Assembly: GCA_024227975.1 (NCBI GenBank)
Contig: JAAETV010000026.1
Coordinates: 1-29,262, forward strand
Length of the DNA: 29,262 nt
Reading direction: 5' to 3'
Source of the DNA: Actinomycetes bacterium
GTDB taxonomy: Bacteria > Actinomycetota > Acidimicrobiia > Acidimicrobiales > SZUA-35
Shown: piece by piece, positions 8,483-16,430 of the stretch
How the letters are laid out: every line of letters begins with the position of its first letter
Position numbering within the stretch: the first letter of the stretch is position 1
Notes under the pieces: model-generated
Seen by the model: the letters and a program-made list of their open reading frames with translations, nothing else
What the model was told of the DNA's origin: nothing
Database searches by the model: none
Program-made: the position numbers and the translations under genes

Positions 8483-9187
8483 GTGATGAACGTTTCAACA
8501 CAACTGCGGATCCCGGCGCCCGGCGCCGAGGAGTCGTCGGTCGCATCGCTGTTCCTCGTTCCGCGATCGAGCGCGTATACCCGATGGATCAAGCGAGCGC
8601 TTGATGTCGTGCTTGCTGTCACCTTGTTGGTGCTGCTGGCCCCCCTGCTGGTTCTGATCGTCGTTGCGATCGCACTTCTGCTCGGACCAGGGAACGTCAT
8701 CTACACCCAGGAACGAATCGGTCGGAATGGGCGAACCTTCACCATCTACAAATTCCGTTCCATGCTCCGGGACCGTCGCCATGCCGCCAGCAAAACGTCT
8801 GGAGCGGTCTACATCGGCCCGGAGCGGCGCAAGGACCACAAGTGCCCAGACGATCCCCGGCATCGCCCGTTTGGGCGCTTCTTGAGGGCAACCAGCCTCG
8901 ACGAGCTGCCCCAACTGTTCAACATCATCAAGGGTGAGATGAGCATGGTGGGGCCCCGACCGGAGTTGACTGCGGTGGCCAAGCGTGACGGGTTCGCCTA
9001 CCACCCTCGGCATTTGACCCGTCCCGGACTGACCGGGCCCTTCCAGGTCTCACCCCTCCGGTCGATGAACAGGATCTCGGCCGGCCTTCATCTCGACGTG
9101 GCCTATGTTGCCGAGGTACGGCTCGGCCGTGACATGCGGATACTGGCCAGGACGGCACTGGCGCCGTTCCTGAGGCGAGGCAGTTGA
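8483..9187 (+). CDS. Undecaprenyl-phosphate sugar phosphotransferase (initiating bacterial sugar transferase)
   Basis: A 234-residue protein with one N-terminal membrane segment (about 40-68), then the monotopic phosphoglycosyltransferase domain: YKFRSM at 89-94, TSLDELPQLFN at 137-147 with the catalytic Asp-Glu pair D140/E141, and KGEMSMVGPRPE at 150-161. These are the hallmark motifs of the WcaJ/PglC-type family, which starts repeat-unit synthesis by moving a sugar-1-phosphate onto undecaprenyl phosphate. It lacks the extra N-terminal membrane region of full WcaJ and is the short form. GTG at 8483 and ATG at 8486 are alternative starts; GGAGGT at 8465-8470 lies 12 bases before the GTG. Its 3' end overlaps the phosphatase gene by 4 bases (TTGA). 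It is divergent from the GT2 gene. Confidence 0.93.
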   Translation: MMNVSTQLRIPAPGAEESSVASLFLVPRSSAYTRWIKRALDVVLAVTLLVLLAPLLVLIVVAIALLLGPGNVIYTQERIGRNGRTFTIYKFRSMLRDRRHAASKTSGAVYIGPERRKDHKCPDDPRHRPFGRFLRATSLDELPQLFNIIKGEMSMVGPRPELTAVAKRDGFAYHPRHLTRPGLTGPFQVSPLRSMNRISAGLHLDVAYVAEVRLGRDMRILARTALAPFLRRGS

Positions 9188-9732
9188 GCGAGGTAGCTCA
9201 GCCTCATCGGATCCTATTCGTCTGCACAGCGAACATCTGTCGCAGCCCATCGGCCGAGGTCCTTGCTCGCCACCATTTTGGTGAGGACGCGGCCCTGTTC
9301 CGCTCGGCTGGATTCCTGCGGCCTGATGAGCAACCCCCGAAGCTGTTGGCCAACGCCCTCAGCGAGCTCGGCGTCGACGTCACCGCCCACCGCAGCTTCC
9401 AGTTGAATGAGATCAGCCTTCAGGTATCGGATCTGGTGTTGACCATGGAAGGCGAGCATGTGCAGCGCGCCACCATCCTTCATCGGGAGAGCTTCCCCAA
9501 GATCGTGCCCCTCAAGGAAGCGGCTGAGGTTGCAGCTGGGAGCGGCAACCCGAGACTCACGGTTGAGGAGCTCCTGGCCGAGGTGAATCAGCGGCGTGAT
9601 CCGTCCAGCTACCTGTCGAGCAAGTGGGATGTCGCCGACCCCTACAACCGGAAGCTGAAGGACTATCGACGGGCCGTGGCCGAGATCGACGGCTTGGTCC
9701 AAACCGTCATCGGACCTCTGGTCTGGCCATAG
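9184..9732 (+). CDS. Low-molecular-weight protein-tyrosine phosphatase
   Basis: A 182-residue protein with the family signature near its N-terminus: C14-x5-R20 in VCTANICRS, the phosphate-binding loop with the nucleophilic Cys. The general acid is the Asp of the DP pair D152/P153 in DVADPYN. At 182 residues it exceeds the usual 150; the extra length is a segment at about 110-145 between the central sheet and the DP loop. It starts with TTG inside the stop of the sugar transferase gene (TTGA overlap), so the two are translationally coupled. In polysaccharide loci such phosphatases reverse BY-kinase autophosphorylation (the Wzb role); the kinase at 5574-7247 is the obvious substrate, which is inference from context. 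It converges on the next gene with a 16-base gap. Confidence 0.93.
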   Translation: MSEVAQPHRILFVCTANICRSPSAEVLARHHFGEDAALFRSAGFLRPDEQPPKLLANALSELGVDVTAHRSFQLNEISLQVSDLVLTMEGEHVQRATILHRESFPKIVPLKEAAEVAAGSGNPRLTVEELLAEVNQRRDPSSYLSSKWDVADPYNRKLKDYRRAVAEIDGLVQTVIGPLVWP

Positions 9733-9748
9733 CTGCATCGGGCCCGAC

Positions 9749-11017
9749 TCAGCACTCCGGGGTCCGAACCGCGGCCTGGCGTCCATGGGTCATGGGCCAG
9801 GTCGTCGACCTGTTCAGCCAATAGCTCACGGACACCATCGCCATGACACCCAGTGTGGTCACGGCGAGGGCCATCACCAGCTCGGTCACCGACAGTGGAG
9901 AGCGCAGCTGGGTCTCGACCAGGGAGCCGAGCCCGAGGATGGCCAGGATGGCATGCCAGGCCACCAGGTGGAAGCGGATGAATCGGCCGACGGGGCCCGG
10001 CCCCTGAGCCGTCTTGGCCGCGAAGGTGTAGCGATCGTGGAGTATGAACTCGGTGACGATGGCTCCCTCGATAGCCAACAGGTCCGCCACCAGCCCCAGC
10101 CCCAGCCCCGGAATCAGTATCGAGGCTGCCGACACCCTGATACTGAGCCCGGCAATAGCGATGATGGCGTAGACGATGAAGAGCCCAGGCATGGTTCGGG
10201 CCAGTGACAGATCGACAAGGGCTCGCAGGTAGGCCAGGGCGACCCCAGAGGTGAGCTTGGTCTGCCCCCGGGTTCTCGATCGGAACTGATAACCGACCTC
10301 GGCCACCCGCGGTTGGCGACCTCGGGCCAGCAGCTCGAGGAGGATCTTGAATCCAAGTGGGTTGATGGTTGACCGCACCTCGTCGAAGCGGGCCCTGGAG
10401 ACACAGAAGTAGCCACTCATTGGGTCACTGACCGTGATGCCAGTCAGCTGGCGGGCCAGCTGGGCCCCACCCCAGGAGACGGCCCGACGGATTGGTCCGA
10501 ACTCGCCGTAGTCGCCTCCGGGCGCTTCTCGGGAGCCGAGGGAGACGTCGACATCGTCGTCGATCACAGCCGACACCAACTGGGGCAAGATCGCCTCGTC
10601 GTGTTGGAGGTCGGCGTCGATCACAGCCAATACTGAGCCCTGGGCGGCCGTCATCCCCTCGACCACGGCTGAAGAGAGCCCTCGACGCCCGACGCGGCGC
10701 AGGAGGCGGATCCGACGATCGCTCTCCGCTCGCTGTTCGGCCAGGAGCCAGGTCTGATCAGGTGAGTCATCGTCGACGACGATGATCTCGTAGTCGAAGT
10801 CGATCAGGACCTGGCCCAGGCGGTCGAGGAGGGTGGTGATGTTGTCCCGCTCGTTGTAGGTGGGGACCACCACCGAGACGAGAGGGGGGGATGGGCGGCG
10901 TCGGTCGTAGCGGGCGGGGCGCCCACTGCTAGCCGAGCCTGTGACCCCAATTACAGATCCTGCCGGCTGGGGTGGCTCGGTTTCGACGCCGGGGTTCACT
11001 CCGCTCACCGGTGCCAA
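9749..11017 (-). CDS. Dpm1-like GT2 glycosyltransferase fused to a GtrA-like membrane domain
   Basis: A 422-residue protein in two parts. Residues 48-270 are a polyprenyl-phosphate hexose synthase of the Dpm1 type: VSVVVPTYNERDN, then IIVVDDDSPD, then the metal site DADLQHD at 134-140, then DPMSGYF. Residues 285-410 hold four hydrophobic segments with EFILHDRYTF between them, matching the GtrA family that often moves the polyprenyl-phosphate sugar across the membrane. The predicted product makes and perhaps flips a polyprenyl-phosphate mannose or glucose used as an external sugar donor. The first 45 residues are Pro/Arg-rich and look disordered. The start is unclear: TTG at 11017, GTG at 11008 and GTG at 10999 are all possible. 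It may serve the neighbouring polysaccharide locus or protein or lipid glycosylation. Confidence 0.88.
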   Translation of the reverse strand: MAPVSGVNPGVETEPPQPAGSVIGVTGSASSGRPARYDRRRPSPPLVSVVVPTYNERDNITTLLDRLGQVLIDFDYEIIVVDDDSPDQTWLLAEQRAESDRRIRLLRRVGRRGLSSAVVEGMTAAQGSVLAVIDADLQHDEAILPQLVSAVIDDDVDVSLGSREAPGGDYGEFGPIRRAVSWGGAQLARQLTGITVSDPMSGYFCVSRARFDEVRSTINPLGFKILLELLARGRQPRVAEVGYQFRSRTRGQTKLTSGVALAYLRALVDLSLARTMPGLFIVYAIIAIAGLSIRVSAASILIPGLGLGLVADLLAIEGAIVTEFILHDRYTFAAKTAQGPGPVGRFIRFHLVAWHAILAILGLGSLVETQLRSPLSVTELVMALAVTTLGVMAMVSVSYWLNRSTTWPMTHGRQAAVRTPEC

Positions 11018-11128
11018 TCGGCTGAAACCACAGCCCAGTTAGGAGGTGAGCAGGCAAACCGTATGCGTGCCTATCGGTGCTGACCCTCAGCTTCTGCGGC
11101 CACACTGAGAGAACCCGAAGGTAGACCC

Positions 11129-11827
11129 TCAGGGGCGGGTGGCGGTGAGGAGCTGGGTGATGCCGGTCGAGAGTTGGCGCCGCTTGACGGCGACGAAACC
11201 GGCGGTCTCCAGCATGGAGGTGAGCTCGTCTGGCTCCGGTAGGTAGGAGACCGAGCGGGGCAGGTAGGCGTAGGCACGCTTGTCTGACAAGAGTCCACCG
11301 ACAACGGGAACCACCCGATTGAAGTAGATCCCGTGGCCCCATCGGAGCAGCCTGTTGTCGGGCTGGGATACATCGAGGAGCCCGATCCGACCCCCAGGTC
11401 GGATCACTCGGAAGAGCTCGGCGAAAAAGGGATCGAGAGCGACCAGGTTGCGCAGAGCGAAACCGCACACCGCTCCGTCCGCAGCCCCGTCCACCATGGG
11501 TTGGTTGGCCAGATCGCCCTGAACGAGGGGGGCGTCGGTTCGGGCCGCCGCCAGCATCCCATAGGAGAGGTCGACCCCGAGGGGTCGGTGGCCGGCCTTG
11601 ATCAGCTCGACACAGAAATCACCGGTGCCGCAGGCTAGATCGAGCACTGTCGCCCCCGGCGGTAGAGCCAGCTCCTGCAGGGTGGTCTTGCGCCAGCGGA
11701 CGTCCATCCTGAACGTCATCAGCCGGTTCACGAGGTCATAGCGGGGGGCGATGGTGTCGAACATCGACCTCACTGCCTCCCTCTTCTCGGCCCCGTGGGG
11801 TAGCCGGTCCTCGGGCATGACGCTCAT
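11129..11827 (-). CDS. menG: Demethylmenaquinone methyltransferase (UbiE/MenG family)
   Basis: A 232-residue class I SAM-dependent methyltransferase. The N-terminal family signature is VRSMFDTIAPRYDLVNRLMT at 19-38, followed by SAM-binding motif I VLDLACGTGDF at 61-71 and the second signature FALRNL, then RVIRPGGRIGLLDVSQP. These identify the UbiE/MenG branch, which methylates demethylmenaquinone in the last step of menaquinone synthesis, the quinone of Actinomycetota. The length is normal. An ATG at 11818 (the fourth codon) is an alternative start. It is divergent from the CoA-transferase gene with about 70 bases between starts, and it lies 111 bases upstream of the Dpm1-GtrA gene on the same strand. 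No other menaquinone gene is in the window. Confidence 0.93.
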   Translation of the reverse strand: MSVMPEDRLPHGAEKREAVRSMFDTIAPRYDLVNRLMTFRMDVRWRKTTLQELALPPGATVLDLACGTGDFCVELIKAGHRPLGVDLSYGMLAAARTDAPLVQGDLANQPMVDGAADGAVCGFALRNLVALDPFFAELFRVIRPGGRIGLLDVSQPDNRLLRWGHGIYFNRVVPVVGGLLSDKRAYAYLPRSVSYLPEPDELTSMLETAGFVAVKRRQLSTGITQLLTATRP

Positions 11828-11897
11828 GGGGCCGACGATAGCGGTCAGGTTGTTGGTCCTGGTTGCCTCCAGCGGACCAGGGGGCCAGGATCGACTG

Positions 11898-13328
11898 ATG
11901 GACGACGTTCAGGTTCACCGCTTCCTGACCGAGCTCGAGGCTCCCTTTGCCACCCTCTCTGCTGGTATGGCCGATGGTGAGCCGTGGCCCGAGCTGCTCC
12001 TGAGCGGTGAGGGGGCCCTCCCGTCGGTGTTCGCAGTGACCGATCTGGCTGCCGCGTCGGTCGCGGCCGCCGGTCGAGGGGTAGCCCGACTGGTGAGCCA
12101 GCTCGGCGGCCCGGCCGGCCCGGTGGCCGTCGATGGGCGGATGGCCTCACTCTGGTTCCGGTGGACGATCATGCCCGATGGGTGGAAGCTGGCCCCGGCC
12201 TGGGATGCCATCGCCGGCGACTATGAGACGGCCGATGGCTGGATCAAGCTCCACACCAACGCCCCCCACCATCGAGCGGCGGCCCTGGCCGTGCTCGGAG
12301 TGCCCGCCCAGCGGGAGTTGGTAGCGGCTGTGGTTGCCGGATGGCCTGGGGCCGAGCTGGAGACCGCTGTCGTCGAAGGGGGAGGATGCGCCGCAGCCAT
12401 GGCCAGCGTCGAGGAATGGGCCCTCCATCCTCAAGGAGTGGCCGTAGGGTCCGAGCCAACCGTCGATCTGAAGCTTGCTGCTCTAGCCCATCGACCCGAC
12501 CTGGATCTGGGCTCTGGTCCGGGCTTGGACTACCGGCGACCGCTGGCCGGGGTACGGGTCCTCGATCTGACCCGTGTCCTGGCCGGCCCAATCGCCACCC
12601 GCTTCCTGGCCGGTCTGGGGGCTGATGTGATCCGCATCGATCCTCCCAGCTGGAACGAACCTGGGGTCGTACCCGAGGTAACAAGAGGCAAGCGCTGCGG
12701 GCGGCTTGATCTGACCGAGCCTGAGCACCATGAGGAGCTCCAGTCCCTGTTGGCCGAGGCTCACATCATGGTGCACGGCTACCGCCCCGGGGCCCTAGAC
12801 CGGCTTGGCCTGGGGGCCGAGGAGCGTCAAGCCCTGGCTCCAGGTCTGGTCGACGTCAGTCTCGATGCCTACGGTTGGACGGGACCAATGGCGGGACGGC
12901 GTGGCTTCGACAGCCTGGTCCAGATGTCGAGCGGGATTGCTGAGGCTGCCATGACGACAACCGGAGCCGATCGGCCGACCCCGCTCCCGGTCCAGGCCCT
13001 CGACCACGCCACCGGTTATCTGGTGGCGGCCACCGCCCTCCACGGGTTCGTCGAGCGACTCCGCTCGGGACGCGGCTTCATCGGGCGCACATCGCTGGCC
13101 CGGACGGCCAAGACCCTGGTGTCGGGCCCTCGGACCGATATCGAGACCGACCTCGAACCGGCCGGTCGGGCCGATGTCGAGGAACAGATCGAACAGAGCG
13201 CATGGGGGCCCGCTCGACGGCTGCGACCTCCGGTGCAAGTCGAGGGCGCTCCCTTGAGGTGGGATTTGCCGGCCACCGAGCTGGGGAGTGAGCCCCGGCC
13301 CCTGGCCTGGCGCTCAGACGACGGGTGA
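11898..13328 (+). CDS. CaiB/BaiF-type CoA transferase with permuted domain order
   Basis: 476 residues from the ATG at 11898; the frame is open further upstream, but that would overlap menG. The motif that normally opens family III CoA transferases, RPLAGVRVLDLTRVLAGP, lies at residues 214-231, with LGADVIRIDPP after it. The likely catalytic Asp is D338 in GFDSLVQMSSG. The first 210 residues resemble the normally downstream small domain (YETADGWIKLH at 109-119, VEEWALHPQG at 171-180). The order of segments is thus reversed relative to formyl-CoA transferase. The reaction is CoA transfer between carboxylic acids, or racemisation of an acyl-CoA; the substrate is unknown. It overlaps the convergent SDR gene by 15 bases. 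Neighbouring hydratase and SDR genes suggest acyl-CoA catabolism. Confidence 0.85.
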   Translation: MDDVQVHRFLTELEAPFATLSAGMADGEPWPELLLSGEGALPSVFAVTDLAAASVAAAGRGVARLVSQLGGPAGPVAVDGRMASLWFRWTIMPDGWKLAPAWDAIAGDYETADGWIKLHTNAPHHRAAALAVLGVPAQRELVAAVVAGWPGAELETAVVEGGGCAAAMASVEEWALHPQGVAVGSEPTVDLKLAALAHRPDLDLGSGPGLDYRRPLAGVRVLDLTRVLAGPIATRFLAGLGADVIRIDPPSWNEPGVVPEVTRGKRCGRLDLTEPEHHEELQSLLAEAHIMVHGYRPGALDRLGLGAEERQALAPGLVDVSLDAYGWTGPMAGRRGFDSLVQMSSGIAEAAMTTTGADRPTPLPVQALDHATGYLVAATALHGFVERLRSGRGFIGRTSLARTAKTLVSGPRTDIETDLEPAGRADVEEQIEQSAWGPARRLRPPVQVEGAPLRWDLPATELGSEPRPLAWRSDDG

Positions 13329-14102
13329 GAGGCCACCATCGACATTGATGGCGGTTCCCGTGATGTAGGAGGCGGCGTCGGAGGCCAGGAACAGGGCCAG
13401 GTTGGCGAACTCCTGGGCGTCGCCCATGCGGCCGATCGGCACCGGGCCTGCCGTCTTGACCAGGAACTCCTCCCAGCTCAGATTGGCACCGCGGGTCTGA
13501 TGGTGCGATTCCCACTGCTTGGTCACCAACACCCCGGTATTGAGTGCATTGACCAGGACCCCGTTGCCGGCCACCTCCGAGGCCAGTGCTTTCGACATGG
13601 CCATCCCAGCGGCTCGCGTGACCGCCGTTGGGCAACTCCGAGCCGGGGGCGCCTTGGCCGCCGTGTTCAAGACATTGATGATCCGACCCCAACCCTGGTC
13701 CTTCATGGCCGGCAGGCAGAGACGGATGAGGCGGACGGCGGCGAAGAACTTCAACTCGAAGTCGTGCTGCCAATCATCGTCGGAGATGTCGAGGAATGCG
13801 CCCGCGGCTGACGTGCCGGCGTTGTTGACCAGGACATCTATGGCGCCGATGGCGCCAACGGCGGCTTGGTGAGCCTCGGCCAAGGCGGCAGCATCGCTGA
13901 CATCGGCCGACAGGGCGATCACCCTGGCTCCAGCACCGCCAGCCTGTTCGATCTCCATTCGGGCTTCGTTGAGAGCATCCTGGTTGCGGCCGATGATGGC
14001 TACCCGGGCCCCGGCGGCGGCGAAGGTCTTGGCCATGGCCCGGCCCAGACCCTGGCTTCCCCCTGTGATCAGGGCCGATCGGTCATCCAGTCGTAGTTCC
14101 AT
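13314..14102 (-). CDS. Short-chain dehydrogenase/reductase family protein lacking the catalytic tetrad
   Basis: A 262-residue protein of classical SDR length and layout: the cofactor loop TGGSQGLG at 13-20, NNAG at 93-96, and the C-terminal signature of NVDGG near the end. Aligned with FabG without gaps through the active-site segment, all four tetrad positions differ: Asn becomes K118, Ser becomes N146, Tyr becomes T159 and Lys becomes R163. Nucleotide binding looks intact, but the usual hydride-transfer chemistry should not work. I recall similar Tyr-less SDRs in other actinobacteria and proteobacteria, so this is probably a real subfamily and not decay. It follows the enoyl-CoA hydratase gene by 42 bases on the same strand. 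A binding, structural or different catalytic role in acyl-CoA metabolism is possible. Confidence 0.88.
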   Translation of the reverse strand: MELRLDDRSALITGGSQGLGRAMAKTFAAAGARVAIIGRNQDALNEARMEIEQAGGAGARVIALSADVSDAAALAEAHQAAVGAIGAIDVLVNNAGTSAAGAFLDISDDDWQHDFELKFFAAVRLIRLCLPAMKDQGWGRIINVLNTAAKAPPARSCPTAVTRAAGMAMSKALASEVAGNGVLVNALNTGVLVTKQWESHHQTRGANLSWEEFLVKTAGPVPIGRMGDAQEFANLALFLASDAASYITGTAINVDGGLSPVV

Positions 14103-14144
14103 GGGGCCGAGACTAGACGGAGCGCAAACCCGGTGTCACAGGGC

Positions 14145-14951
14145 TCAGCGGCCTTCGAAGCGGGGCTTGCGCTTTTCCCGGAAGGCTCTGATGCCCTCGA
14201 CATGGTCGTCGGAAGACAGGGTCATGGCTTCCGCCGTCGAGGCGTAGTCGAGGGCCGCTACCAGGTCCTGGTCGAGACCTCGATAGACGGCGGCCTTGGC
14301 CAGGGCCAGTCCCATGGGCGGCCCTTCTGCCAGGCGCGAGGCGAAGGTCCTGACCTCGTCCATCAGTTCCGAACCGGGGACGACATGGCCCACCATCCCA
14401 ATGCGTTTCGCTTCGTCCGCTTCGACCAGCTCTGCCGTCCAGATCAGTTCGAGCGCCTTTTCGATACCGACTACTCGGGGCAGGAGCCAGGTCCCGCCTG
14501 TTCCCGGGAAGAGGCCGATGTTGGCGAACACTTCACCGATCCTGGCCCCTTCAGCCATGAAACGGATGTCGCAGGCCAGGGCGATGTCGCATCCCCCACC
14601 GGCGGCCACCCCGTTGATGGCCGCCAAGACTGGCTTTTCTACGGCCCGAATGGCCAGGATGAGGCGTTGGGTCCGGCGCAGCCAGGCGCGGCGCTGGAAT
14701 GGGGTGGGACGATCCCCCTCATTGCTCTTGACCAGACCCCGCACGTCGCCCCCGGCGCTGAAGGCCCGTCCGGCACCAGTGATGATCACGACCAGTACCT
14801 CGGGGTCGACGGCGGCCTCGTCGAGGGCTTGGATCGTCTCGCCCACCATCTCGGGTGACATCGGGTTCAGCACCTCGGGCTGGTTGAAGGTGATGGTGGC
14901 GATCCGGTCACTGAGCTCGTAGGTGATGGCCGTAAGGGGGGTTGGATCCAT
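14145..14951 (-). CDS. Enoyl-CoA hydratase/isomerase family protein (crotonase fold)
   Basis: 268 residues from the ATG at 14951, which has GAGGA 9 bases upstream; the frame extends nine codons further to 14978. The crotonase fold is clear. The oxyanion-hole segment FSAGGDV is at 64-70, and NGVAAGGGCDIALACDIRF at 113-131 provides the second oxyanion Gly. At the two catalytic glutamate positions of crotonase it has D122 (usually Glu144) and E140 (Glu164). Hydration of enoyl-CoA, isomerisation or a related reaction is expected; the Glu-to-Asp change argues for some caution about plain hydratase activity. It lies between the SDR gene (42 bases downstream) and the hydrolase gene (51 bases upstream), all on the - strand, probably one transcript. 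Confidence 0.9.
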   Translation of the reverse strand: MDPTPLTAITYELSDRIATITFNQPEVLNPMSPEMVGETIQALDEAAVDPEVLVVIITGAGRAFSAGGDVRGLVKSNEGDRPTPFQRRAWLRRTQRLILAIRAVEKPVLAAINGVAAGGGCDIALACDIRFMAEGARIGEVFANIGLFPGTGGTWLLPRVVGIEKALELIWTAELVEADEAKRIGMVGHVVPGSELMDEVRTFASRLAEGPPMGLALAKAAVYRGLDQDLVAALDYASTAEAMTLSSDDHVEGIRAFREKRKPRFEGR

Positions 14952-15002
14952 GACCCGACATCCTCGCGTAGGGGCCAACTCGACACATTTTCGCCGTCGG
15001 GA

Positions 15003-16430
15003 TCAGCAGTGGGTGGTGGCGGCCGGTATCTCGTCGTCGATGAGGTAGCGCATGACGATATCTCGAACGCACTGGCTGGCCCCGTAGGCCAGGTGGCGGT
15101 CGCCGTCGAACACCACGAGCCGGGCATCGTCGAGGGTGGCCGCAACTCGTTCGGCGTTGGTCAGTGGGGTAGCGGGGTCGTTGGTGGTGCCGATGACGAG
15201 GATGGGCTCAGCCCCCGCGGCCACCACCGGTTGGTGCTCAGGGGCGGCGGGAACGGTCCAGTGAGCACAGGTCCGCAGCTCGTTGGCCAGAGTGGCCCCG
15301 AAGCGGGGGGAGTGACCGGTCAGGTCGGCGGCCAGTTGATCCCACCCCTCTGGGGTCGTCGGTCGGGGGCTATCGGTGCAAGTCACGGCCACATAGGAGA
15401 CGAAGCTCGAGCCACCGAGGTAGGAGTCGCTCAATGACTCCAACTGGCCGTAGTCGCCTCCGATGGCAGCATCGAGAGCATCGACATAGCGAGGCCAGAG
15501 GCGATCGTCGTAGGCGGTGACCAGGGCCGCCATCTCGACCTCGGTGGTCCCGACCTGGCCTTGGGGGCCTATCCGCTCCAGCTCTGCGATCAGGGTGTCG
15601 TGAGCGGCGAGGGCGCCCCCTGGTGGGCAGTCCAGCCGGTCGCTACAGGCTCGATCCAGCTCCGCAAGTGCCGATTCGAAGCCCCCGGCTTGGCCGGTCA
15701 GGGCCTCGGCGAGTGACGCCGTGGGGTCGACCAGGCCATCGAGGACCAGGTGCCCAACCCGCTCGGGGTAGAGCTCGGCGTAGGCCAAGCCGAGCAGGGT
15801 GCCATAGCTGAAACCGAGATAGTGAAGCTGGTCGTCGCCGACGGCCTCTCGCAGCAGGTCGAGATCGCGGGCGACCGTTGGGGTGGTGAGGTGGGGGAGG
15901 AGGTCAGCATCGAGCTGGCCGCAGGACTGGGCTATCTCTTGGGCCTGGTCGTCGAGGGCTGCTGCCTCGCCCTGGTTGTCGGGTGAGAAGTCGGGGAGCG
16001 GACCCTGGCTGCGATCGAAGGCACAAGCCAAGCCGGCACTCCTGGCTATCCCTCGGGGGTCGAACCCGATCAGATCGAACCGCTTGGAGCTCTCACTATC
16101 GAGACGGAAGCCGTTGGCTACGAAGTCGACACCTGAGGCTCCGGGGCCGCCGGGGTTGACGAAGATCGAGCCCATCGCTTCGTCCAGTGCTGCCACCCTG
16201 ACCAGCTCGATGGTGATCGTGTCCGAGTCGGGGGCGTCATAGTCGATGGGAACGATGACAGAGGCACACGTGAGACCATCGAAACAGGGCTGCCAGTCAA
16301 CGGCAGAGCCGGCGACCAGGCTGGTGTCGCTCCCGCTCGCGCTGGTATCTCCGTATTCAGCTCCGGTCGTAGCGGTACTACAGGCGGCGATGGCCAGGGC
16401 CGCCCCGAAGAGCAGGACTACTCGAACCAG
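15003..16430 (-). CDS. Secreted alpha/beta-hydrolase lipoprotein, tripeptidyl-aminopeptidase (TAP)-like
   Basis: About 475 residues. A compact signal peptide (VRVVLLFGAALAIAAC) ends in a lipobox with the lipidated Cys about 17 residues from the proposed start. The hydrolase part has NPGGPGASG (oxyanion region), the nucleophile elbow GFSYG, and a C-terminal TAP-like domain giving the acid (GTTNDPATP) and the His (GDRHLAYG). This is the mycobacterial/streptomycete TAP family of surface peptidases or esterases. The start is a puzzle: no ATG, GTG or TTG lies near the signal peptide. The nearest in-frame one upstream (GTG at 16562) would put a 44-residue basic, His-rich leader in front. A CTG at 16430 would give a perfect signal peptide and overlaps the end of the preceding gene, consistent with translational coupling. 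Confidence 0.85.
   Translation of the reverse strand: MVRVVLLFGAALAIAACSTATTGAEYGDTSASGSDTSLVAGSAVDWQPCFDGLTCASVIVPIDYDAPDSDTITIELVRVAALDEAMGSIFVNPGGPGASGVDFVANGFRLDSESSKRFDLIGFDPRGIARSAGLACAFDRSQGPLPDFSPDNQGEAAALDDQAQEIAQSCGQLDADLLPHLTTPTVARDLDLLREAVGDDQLHYLGFSYGTLLGLAYAELYPERVGHLVLDGLVDPTASLAEALTGQAGGFESALAELDRACSDRLDCPPGGALAAHDTLIAELERIGPQGQVGTTEVEMAALVTAYDDRLWPRYVDALDAAIGGDYGQLESLSDSYLGGSSFVSYVAVTCTDSPRPTTPEGWDQLAADLTGHSPRFGATLANELRTCAHWTVPAAPEHQPVVAAGAEPILVIGTTNDPATPLTNAERVAATLDDARLVVFDGDRHLAYGASQCVRDIVMRYLIDDEIPAATTHC

Noticed and set aside
8495..9013. A 172-codon - strand frame opposite the sugar transferase
   Set aside because: It is entirely antisense to a gene with full family motifs.
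11018..11128. Small dyad AGGCA/TGCCT between menG and the Dpm1-GtrA gene
   Set aside because: It is only five bases per arm with no T run or promoter context, which is expected by chance.
13078..13773. A 231-codon - strand frame overlapping the SDR and CoA-transferase genes
   Set aside because: It is a shadow frame of two clear genes, with Arg/Pro/Gly-rich composition and no motif.
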